Shown here: in pieces, positions 1 through 5,034 of the stretch | How positions within the stretch are numbered: position 1 is the first letter of the stretch | How the letters are laid out: every line of letters begins with the position of its first letter | Origin: SCGC-AAA471-B05 sp032249055 | GTDB taxonomy: Archaea > Thermoproteota > Thermoprotei > Gearchaeales > Gearchaeaceae | Direction of reading: 5' to 3' | DNA: 5,034 nucleotides | NCBI GenBank assembly: GCA_032249055.1 | Contig: JAVVGP010000068.1 | Location: 1 to 5,034, forward strand | Notes under the pieces: model-generated | Database searches by the model: none | What the model saw: only the letters and a program-made list of their open reading frames with translations | What the model was told of the DNA's origin: nothing | Position numbers and translations under genes: made by a program

Positions 1-558
1 TTTTTCGGAGGTCCTTCTCTAGGAATATTAGCAATAAAAAATGATCAAAAATTACTTAGATTATTACCAGGAAGATTGGTAGGAGCAACCACAACTATAG
101 ATGGCAAAAAACTTGGATTTGTTTTAGCTTTACAAACAAGAGAACAACATGTAAAAAGAGAAAAAGCAACTTCAAATATATGCACTAATGAAAGTTGGTT
201 AGCTGTTAGAGTAGCTATTTATTTATGTTTACTTGGAAGAGAAGGATTAAAGAGATTAGCTGCGCGTATTTTATTAAATACAAAAACATTTATTGAAAAA
301 CTATCTAAGATTCATGGAATAGTTTCTCCGCTATTTAATGCATGTTACTTTAGGAACTTTGTAATTAAACTAAATACTATTGAACCAGATTTATTAAGAA
401 AAGAATTAATTAATAAAGGTATTTTGTTTGGTAAATCACTGAAGGAATTTAAAGGTTTTGAAAAGTGTTTACTTTTAGGAATAAATGAAATGCAAGACGA
501 ATCTGTTTATAGCAATGTTTGTAATGAAATTAGTAATCTGATTGGTAAATATGTTTAG
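1..558 (+). CDS. gcvPA: Glycine dehydrogenase (decarboxylating) subunit 1, P-protein alpha subunit, 5'-truncated by window edge
   Basis: This is the C-terminal 185 residues of the alpha subunit of the split P-protein of the glycine cleavage system; family members are about 450 residues, so roughly the last 40% is visible. The frame is open from base 1 to a TAG at 556-558. The visible protein opens with FFGGPSLGI, followed by LPGRLVGATT (about residues 22-31) and the family hallmark TREQHVKREKATSNICTN (about 46-63), all typical of GcvPA. In the known alpha2beta2 enzyme (family knowledge) the alpha subunit is a fold-type I PLP-enzyme homologue without the cofactor lysine; it helps shape the active site whose PLP is held by the beta subunit. 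The TTG at 76 is an internal Leu codon (in PGRLVG), not a start, because the homology continues upstream to the window edge. The gene runs into gcvPB with an 8-nt overlap, so the subunits are probably co-transcribed and translationally coupled. No frameshift or internal stop is seen. Confidence 0.95.
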   Translation, partial: FFGGPSLGILAIKNDQKLLRLLPGRLVGATTTIDGKKLGFVLALQTREQHVKREKATSNICTNESWLAVRVAIYLCLLGREGLKRLAARILLNTKTFIEKLSKIHGIVSPLFNACYFRNFVIKLNTIEPDLLRKELINKGILFGKSLKEFKGFEKCLLLGINEMQDESVYSNVCNEISNLIGKYV

Positions 559-2071
559 ACAACCACGCTATCCTGAAAAATTAATTTTCGAATATAAAGA
601 CATAAAGTCTGACCATACCTATTGGGTCAATGAAGAAGAATTAAAAAAGATCTATGAATTATTGCCAAGTGAAATTTTAAGAGACGAGGAGCCCAATATT
701 CCTAATCTTCCAGAATCTGTTGTCGTAAGGCATTTTACTAGATTATCAAGAATGAATTACGCAATAGATATTGGTACATATCCTTTGGGTTCTTGTACAA
801 TGAAATATAATTTCAAAATTATGGACAAACTTGCAACAATTAAAGAGCTTGCTTATTTACATGAAGAATTGCCTGAAGAAAATATTCAAGGCTTACTTTC
901 ATTACTTTATACTTTTGAAAGATTTCTTTGTGAGATTACAGGCATGGACAAATTCTCCTTTCAACCCGCAGCAGGTGCTCATGCAGAATTTGCAGGGGTT
1001 TTGATAATTAGAAAGTATCATGAATTGAATAAGGAATTGGAATTTAGAAATGAAATCATTGTACCTGATTCAGCTCATGGAACAAATCCTGCAAGTGCAA
1101 CTATGGCTGGATTTAAAGTTGTAACTGTTAAATCCAATAAAGAAGGTACAGTAGATCTCGATGAATTAAAGTCGCTCTTATCTAAGAGAACAGCAGGCTT
1201 AATGCTTACAAACCCAAACACGCTTGGATTATTTGAAAAAGATATTTTAGAAATTTCCAAAATGGTTCATGAAGTAGGAGGATTATTATATTACGATGGG
1301 GCTAACTTAAATGGGATAATAACTTATGTTAGACCAGGCGACATGGGTTTTGATATTGTTCATTTAAATTTGCATAAAACCTTTGGAACTCCGCATGGAG
1401 GCGGAGGGCCTGGAGCTGGGCCTCTTGGTGTTAAAGAATTTTTAAAGGAATTTTTACCTGTGCCTGTAATAGAATTTGATGGTAAAAAATATTATTTAAA
1501 TTATAATTTACCTAAATCTATAGGAAGAATTAAGGAAAATTTTGGAAATACTTTAGTATTAATAAAAGCCCTTGCTTATATTTTATTGAAAGGATACGAA
1601 GGTTTAAAGGAAGCCAGGGAAAAAGCTGTAGAAAACACAAGATATTTTATAGAGCTTATGAAAGATGTTTCTGAAATCAGTTTGACTCATGATAAAAACG
1701 CTATGCGTTTCCATGAATTCTTGCTTTCAGCTAAAGTTCTTAAGGACAAAACAGGTGTGGAAGCAAAGGATGTTGCGAAGAGACTTCTTGATTATGGAGT
1801 ACATCCTAGCATGATATACTTTCCTTTGATAGTAGATGAAGCGTTATTAATAGAATTTACAGAAGATGAGACAAAGGAAAATATTGAGCTTTTTGCCAAT
1901 GCATTAAAAAACATAATTAAAGAAGCTTATGAAAATCCAGCTTTGGTAAAAAATGCTCCTTATAATGCTACTATAGAAAGATTAGATGAAGTAAAGGCTT
2001 CTCATCCTAGAACAATGTCCCTATCATGGAAAATTTTGAAAACAAAAATAAATGAATTGATAAAAAGCTAA
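551..2071 (+). CDS. gcvPB: Glycine dehydrogenase (decarboxylating) subunit 2, P-protein beta (PLP-binding) subunit
   Basis: This complete 506-residue protein has the usual length for the family. It is the PLP-carrying subunit of glycine decarboxylase: it decarboxylates glycine and passes the aminomethyl group to the lipoyl arm of H-protein. Motifs seen are GTYPLGSCTMKYN (residues 75-87), FQPAAGAHAE (near 140), DSAHGTNPASA (173-183), YDGANLNG with Asp249 (expected to contact the PLP pyridine nitrogen), and HLNLHKTFGTPHGGGGPG, where Lys276 is the predicted Schiff-base lysine. The C-terminal domain includes a PRTMSLSW-type stretch near the end. I chose the ATG at 551 because MFRQPRYPEKLIFEY matches the way the family begins; a TTG at 542 would add only MVN and has no better support. 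The start lies inside the last codons of gcvPA (8-nt overlap), so re-initiation or coupled translation is likely; no strong Shine-Dalgarno match is seen. The TAA stop at 2069-2071 overlaps the TAG stop of the convergent gene. The sequence after Lys276 is unusually GC-rich. Confidence 0.97.
   Translation: MFRQPRYPEKLIFEYKDIKSDHTYWVNEEELKKIYELLPSEILRDEEPNIPNLPESVVVRHFTRLSRMNYAIDIGTYPLGSCTMKYNFKIMDKLATIKELAYLHEELPEENIQGLLSLLYTFERFLCEITGMDKFSFQPAAGAHAEFAGVLIIRKYHELNKELEFRNEIIVPDSAHGTNPASATMAGFKVVTVKSNKEGTVDLDELKSLLSKRTAGLMLTNPNTLGLFEKDILEISKMVHEVGGLLYYDGANLNGIITYVRPGDMGFDIVHLNLHKTFGTPHGGGGPGAGPLGVKEFLKEFLPVPVIEFDGKKYYLNYNLPKSIGRIKENFGNTLVLIKALAYILLKGYEGLKEAREKAVENTRYFIELMKDVSEISLTHDKNAMRFHEFLLSAKVLKDKTGVEAKDVAKRLLDYGVHPSMIYFPLIVDEALLIEFTEDETKENIELFANALKNIIKEAYENPALVKNAPYNATIERLDEVKASHPRTMSLSWKILKTKINELIKS
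1389..1424 (+). repeat. GC-rich inverted repeat within gcvPB
   Basis: CTCCGC (1389-1394) and GCGGAG (1401-1406) form a perfect 6-bp inverted repeat around a 6-nt loop. An alternative pairing joins GAGGC (1398-1402) with GCCTC (1420-1424). By count, 27 of 36 bases are G or C, against roughly 30% for the window. The stretch encodes the glycine/proline-rich loop after the PLP lysine, so amino-acid constraint explains most of it. Any RNA structure role is inference. Confidence 0.5.
2039..2066 (-). terminator. Candidate U-tract terminator for the minus-strand metG/methylthiotransferase transcript
   Basis: Directly after the TAG stop of the methylthiotransferase, the minus strand carries T5 (2066-2062), T5 (2048-2044) and T4 (2042-2039) tracts within 28 nt. 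Archaeal intrinsic termination depends mainly on such U-tracts and needs no hairpin. The tracts are the antisense of Lys/Asn-rich 3' codons of gcvPB, so codon composition could also explain them. Confidence 0.4.
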
Positions 2072-3363
2072 TTTAGTGGCGAAGCAATTAAATAATGAGG
2101 TGTTATATCTTTAACTTCCACATCAATAAATTTACCTATTAAACTTTTTTCTTCCGACTTAACAATTACACATCTGTAATCGTAAGCTCTACCTTCTAAA
2201 TATCCTTTTTCTCCTTCTCCTATTATTAATACGTTTAATTTTTTGCCCAAAAATTTTAAATTTCTTTTATAAGAAATTTCATCTGCAATTTTAGTTAAAA
2301 TTCTACTTCTCTGCTTTTTAACAGAATCTGGAAGCTGTACATAAAATGCGGCTTTTGTAAATGGTCTTGGTGAATATTGCGCAATATGTACTTTATCAAA
2401 TTCTAATTTCTCTACTAGTTTTACTGTATTTTCAAAAGCTTCTTCATCTTCAGTAGGAAATCCAACAATTATATCTGTTGCAATGAAAAGATCTGGATGC
2501 TCGCTTCTTAACTCATTAATGAATTCTACAAATTCGCTCACAGTATGAGGTCTTTGCATATCTTTTAATACTCTATCATCTCCACTTTGAACGGGAACAT
2601 GGCAGAACTTGTAGACTCTTTTATCATGATATATTTTCTTAAGTTTATTAACGAGTCTAAATGCAAACCATGGAGTAAACATTCCTATTCTTATTTTATA
2701 TTCTTTATTTGTTTTATATTCCAGCAATCCTTCTATTAGTTCGCATAAATCAGTTTGAATATCTAATCCATAGCAAGCATTATCTTGTGAGGTAATATAA
2801 ATTTCCTTAGCTCCACCTTCGACTGCTTCAATAAAAGCCTTTTTTATTTCGGAAGGCCTATAACTATATAATGTTCCTCTTGTATATCTTACTGAACAAA
2901 AAGTGCAACTTCCTAAGCAACCTGAAGATATTGGCAATATATAAGTCACTCCTCCGTCATATTTTGGTATTATATCATATAATCTATCGCTTCCTCCTAT
3001 TAACAAATTATTTTCTAATTGTTCGTTTACAATTTTTGGTATTTCCTTTATTAGCGATGGTGTTACATATATAGCATCTTTTCTTATCTCGTATAATTTA
3101 TAAGGATTCAATTTAACCATACATCCAGTAACTAAAATCTTGGAACCTTTTTGATCAGCTACTTTACCAAGTCTTTTTAAAGCTTCTATTGCTTTATTTT
3201 CAGATTCAGATCTAACCGAACAAGTATTAATTATTATTAAATCAGCTTCAGCTGGATCCTTAACTTCATAATAATTTAATTCTTTTAAAGAATGAGAAAT
3301 AAATCTACTATCAGCTTCATTAAATGTACATCCGAATGTTTCAATATAGAATTTTTTAGTCAT
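2068..3363 (-). CDS. tRNA N6-threonylcarbamoyladenosine(37) C2-methylthiotransferase, archaeal/eukaryotic CDKAL1 (e-MtaB) type
   Basis: This is a complete 431-residue radical-SAM enzyme of the MiaB/MtaB methylthiotransferase superfamily, predicted to convert t6A to ms2t6A at position 37 of ANN-decoding tRNAs. The three classical modules are present. The N-terminal UPF0004 domain (about 1-125) has the cluster-binding cysteines Cys12 (TFGCTFNEADS), Cys48 (NTCSVR) and Cys81 (TGCMV). The radical-SAM core (about 140-345) has CxxxCxxC at Cys149, Cys153 and Cys156, plus TSQDNACYG (191-199), HVPVQSG (255-261) and DIIVGFPTE (297-305). The C-terminal TRAM domain spans about 368-431. YIETFGC at the N-terminus and the TSQDN form of the core motif favour the CDKAL1/archaeal subfamily over bacterial MiaB or RimO. 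The ATG at 3361-3363 sits where the family starts. One oddity is that the usual SxRPGTxAA segment reads SPRPFTKAA (331-339), with Phe replacing Gly. It lies 49 nt downstream of metG on the same strand; a TATA-like element in that gap suggests it can also be transcribed by itself. Substrate assignment rests on family, not on direct evidence. Confidence 0.93.
   Translation of the reverse strand: MTKKFYIETFGCTFNEADSRFISHSLKELNYYEVKDPAEADLIIINTCSVRSESENKAIEALKRLGKVADQKGSKILVTGCMVKLNPYKLYEIRKDAIYVTPSLIKEIPKIVNEQLENNLLIGGSDRLYDIIPKYDGGVTYILPISSGCLGSCTFCSVRYTRGTLYSYRPSEIKKAFIEAVEGGAKEIYITSQDNACYGLDIQTDLCELIEGLLEYKTNKEYKIRIGMFTPWFAFRLVNKLKKIYHDKRVYKFCHVPVQSGDDRVLKDMQRPHTVSEFVEFINELRSEHPDLFIATDIIVGFPTEDEEAFENTVKLVEKLEFDKVHIAQYSPRPFTKAAFYVQLPDSVKKQRSRILTKIADEISYKRNLKFLGKKLNVLIIGEGEKGYLEGRAYDYRCVIVKSEEKSLIGKFIDVEVKDITPHYLIASPLN
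2145..2150 (+). terminator. Candidate T-tract terminator for the gcvPA-gcvPB transcript, inside the convergent gene
   Basis: T6 lies 74 nt past the gcvPB stop on the plus strand. Further T5 (2206-2210) and T6 (2239-2244) tracts follow. Because gcvPB and the methylthiotransferase overlap at their stops, any gcv terminator must lie inside the opposing coding sequence, and this is the first run of six T. The support is weak because T-runs are common in this AT-rich DNA. Confidence 0.25.
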
Positions 3364-3386
3364 ACACTATATTTTAGACTTCCTTG

Positions 3387-3394
3387 TTTTAAAA
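3387..3394 (-). promoter_or_regulatory. TATA-like element at leaderless spacing upstream of the methylthiotransferase
   Basis: In the metG to methylthiotransferase gap, the minus strand reads TTTTAAAA at positions -31 to -24 relative to the ATG, preceded by a purine-rich GAAAAA that could serve as a BRE. Archaeal TATA boxes lie about 26-27 nt before the transcription start, so initiation would fall at or next to the ATG, giving a leaderless mRNA. Consistent with this, no Shine-Dalgarno match at normal spacing is seen: the GGA in AAGGAAG is about 16 nt or more upstream of the ATG. The element is short and in an AT-rich setting, so a chance match is possible. Confidence 0.45.
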
Positions 3395-3412
3395 TTTTTC
3401 TTTAACAAAAGT

Positions 3413-5034
3413 TTAACTGCTTCTGATTTCTTCTAATCTCTTAAGTATGAATTCTGCAGAAATTTTTCTAAAAAGAATCTCTGGCTCATTAATTTTAATA
3501 TTTTTTATTTCTTTGAAAGCTTCATTCCAGTCAAATTTTTCGGTTAAATTTAATTGTTTTCTTATTTTTAGAGAAGTTTTTGGAATGAATGGAAACAGGA
3601 CTACGCTTAGTGAGTTAATTAATTGGGAAGCGGTATATATAATATTTGCAGCTAATTTAACATCACTTTTTATTGCTTCCCATGGTTTTCTTTCATTCAA
3701 ATATCTATTTCCTTCTCTTGCAATTTCCATGGCAAAATTCAAGGCTTCTCTCAATTTGACTTCACTTAAAGCTTTATCTACTTTGTTTACAAGTTCATTT
3801 CTTAAATTTATTACTTTTATTTCTTCTTCTTGAAGATCTCTTGGTTCAGGTATTGTATAGTTAAAGTTATTTTTTATAAAAGAAGTAACACGGTATATAA
3901 AGTTGCCTAAGGTATCGTTTAAATGAGAATTAACAATTTCAACAAAATTGTTAATTGTAAATTCAGTATCTCTTTCTTCAGGTCTTATATAAATTAAGTA
4001 GTATCTCCAATAATCAACATCTAAAATTTTTAAAGCTTCATCTATCCATATTCCTATACCTTGACTTTTAGAAAATTTCTTGCCTTCGAAAGTCAAAAAT
4101 TCTGTAGCTGATATTATGTGTGGCAAATTGTATTTCTCTCCTGTTGCCATCAATAAAGCGGGAAATATAATTGAATGGAAAGGTATATTATCTTTTCCTA
4201 TAAAGTAATAAGTTAAAGTGTTATTATCGAACCAGAATTTCTTCCATTCATCATTACCTTTGAAATATTCAATGGTTGCAGAAATGTAACCTAATACTGC
4301 TTCAAACCAAACATATATTGTTTTATTTTCGTAGCCTTCAAAAGGAGCAGGAATTCCCCATTTATTATCTCTGGTTAATGCTCTAGCTTTAAATTCATCT
4401 TTTATATAATTTAAACTAATTGTTTTAATTCTTTTGTCAAAGTATGCATTTTCCTGAATGTATTTAATAACCTTATCTCTTAATTTAGGAAAATCTATGA
4501 AAAAATGTTCAGTTATTTTATTTATTGGTTGATTACCGCATATTGCACATTTAGGATTTATTAGCTGAGTTGGTTCTAATAAGTTTCCACATTCTTCACA
4601 TTGATCTCCTCTTGCTTTCTCATAACCACAGTAAGGGCATGTTCCTAAAATAAATCTATCAGGTAAGTATCGATTACAATTTTCGCAGAAAGGCTGAATT
4701 ACTTGTTTCTTAAACAAATAGCCATTTTTATAAAGCTTATAATAGAATTCTCTTACAAACTTTTTATGATATTCATTTTCTGTTCTTGTATAATTATCAA
4801 ATGATATCCACCATTCTTCAAATAATTTTTTTACTATCGCATGATTTTCATCGGTTAAATCTTTAGGATGTTTATTTTGCCTTATTGCCTCTACTTCTAT
4901 TGGAGTTCCATGCTCATCCGAGCCGCTTACAAAAACTACTTCTTTTCCTTTTAATCTATGATATCTAGCTATAACATCAGCTGATAAAACTGAACCTATT
5001 AAATTACCCAAATGGGGTATAGTATAAATATATG
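3413..5034 (-). CDS. metG: Methionyl-tRNA synthetase, N-terminus cut by window edge
   Basis: This class I synthetase charges tRNA-Met with methionine in the cytoplasm. It has 539 complete visible codons ending at a TAA (3413-3415). Only about 10-15 residues are expected to be missing, because the visible part starts at YIYTIPHLGN, preceded by a partial codon consistent with Pro. HLGN (5003-5014) is the HIGH-motif equivalent, so the TTG at 5009-5011 is its Leu codon and not a start. In order follow GSDEHGTP, a zinc insertion with four CxxC pairs (visible residues 116/119, 132/135, 145/148, 162/165; bases 4538-4687) suggesting two zinc knuckles, YVWFEAVLGY (about 4290-4319), GKDNIPFHS, and KFSKS (4064-4078), the KMSKS-loop equivalent. 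The alpha-helical anticodon-binding domain has DTLGN and the Pro-Trp pair in NERKPWEA (bases 3680-3685), matching the residues that read the CAU anticodon in characterised MetRS. The protein ends soon after this domain with no EMAPII/OB-fold tRNA-binding extension. It is followed after 49 nt by the methylthiotransferase gene. Confidence 0.97.
   Translation of the reverse strand, partial: YIYTIPHLGNLIGSVLSADVIARYHRLKGKEVVFVSGSDEHGTPIEVEAIRQNKHPKDLTDENHAIVKKLFEEWWISFDNYTRTENEYHKKFVREFYYKLYKNGYLFKKQVIQPFCENCNRYLPDRFILGTCPYCGYEKARGDQCEECGNLLEPTQLINPKCAICGNQPINKITEHFFIDFPKLRDKVIKYIQENAYFDKRIKTISLNYIKDEFKARALTRDNKWGIPAPFEGYENKTIYVWFEAVLGYISATIEYFKGNDEWKKFWFDNNTLTYYFIGKDNIPFHSIIFPALLMATGEKYNLPHIISATEFLTFEGKKFSKSQGIGIWIDEALKILDVDYWRYYLIYIRPEERDTEFTINNFVEIVNSHLNDTLGNFIYRVTSFIKNNFNYTIPEPRDLQEEEIKVINLRNELVNKVDKALSEVKLREALNFAMEIAREGNRYLNERKPWEAIKSDVKLAANIIYTASQLINSLSVVLFPFIPKTSLKIRKQLNLTEKFDWNEAFKEIKNIKINEPEILFRKISAEFILKRLEEIRSS

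Noticed and set aside
76..78. TTG as a possible start for a short 160-residue gcvPA protein
   Set aside because: GcvPA homology continues upstream in the same frame to base 1 (FFGGPSLGI and LPGR), so this is an internal leucine codon of a gene cut by the window edge.
1075..1260. 61-codon open frame on the minus strand inside gcvPB
   Set aside because: It lies fully antisense to strongly conserved gcvPB coding sequence (the DSAHGTNPASA region), has no recognisable motif and no promoter or ribosome site; it is a shadow frame.
2871..3074. 67-codon plus-strand frame, hydrophobic, opposite the methylthiotransferase
   Set aside because: It is antisense to the radical-SAM region of a clear gene. 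Its Leu/Ile-rich look comes from the complement of Lys/Asn/Glu codons, not from a real membrane protein.
3447..3833. 128-codon plus-strand frame opposite the 3' part of metG
   Set aside because: It mirrors the MetRS anticodon-binding domain, and its Phe/Ser/Leu-rich composition is what the antisense of AT-rich Lys/Glu/Asn coding gives. There is no start context or family resemblance.
4538..4687. Cluster of four CxxC pairs, first considered as a separate zinc-ribbon protein or domain insertion
   Set aside because: It is the normal zinc-knuckle connective insertion of MetRS, lying in frame between the HLGN and KFSKS motifs.
5009..5011. TTG as a possible metG start
   Set aside because: It encodes the Leu of HLGN, and conserved YIYTIPH residues are encoded upstream to the window edge; the true start is outside the window.
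1..5034. Search for mobile elements, CRISPR arrays, tRNA/rRNA genes, attachment sites or riboswitches
   Set aside because: No terminal inverted repeats, transposase-like frames, regularly spaced repeats or tRNA-like cloverleaf sequences were seen. Coding sequence fills all but 49 bases, and the 5' leader of the gcv operon lies outside the window.

Overview
This window is an ordinary, densely packed piece of an AT-rich (roughly 30% GC by eye) archaeal chromosome. Every large open frame is a recognisable housekeeping gene. Three things point to an archaeon, probably a thermophilic crenarchaeote-like one: a split glycine decarboxylase (separate alpha and beta subunits), an archaeal/eukaryotic (CDKAL1, e-MtaB) type tRNA methylthiotransferase, and a MetRS with four CxxC pairs and an HLGN signature. 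Arginine is written almost only as AGA/AGG, and a promoter-like element sits at leaderless spacing. I cannot fix genus or family from the sequence alone.

Layout. Bases 1-558 (+) hold the C-terminal part of gcvPA, which enters from the left edge. Bases 551-2071 (+) hold complete gcvPB, overlapping gcvPA by 8 nt. Bases 2068-3363 (-) hold a complete radical-SAM tRNA t6A37 methylthiotransferase, which meets gcvPB tail to tail with a 4-nt overlap of stop codons. Bases 3413-5034 (-) hold metG (methionyl-tRNA synthetase), complete at its C-terminus and cut by the right edge just upstream of the HLGN motif. The only real intergenic gap is 49 nt (3364-3412). It carries a TATA-like element about 27 nt before the methylthiotransferase ATG.

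Function. The plus-strand pair encodes the two subunits of the P-protein of the glycine cleavage system (glycine decarboxylation and aminomethyl transfer to lipoylated H-protein). The minus-strand pair serves translation: MetRS charges tRNA-Met, and the methylthiotransferase makes ms2t6A at position 37 of ANN-decoding tRNAs. The two pairs converge with no spacer, so each transcript probably terminates inside the opposing gene.

I looked for an undescribed system and found none: no mobile element, repeat array, CRISPR, tRNA/rRNA or unexplained gene. The findings are modest ones about gene organisation, a promoter, a local GC-rich inverted repeat and some residue substitutions.
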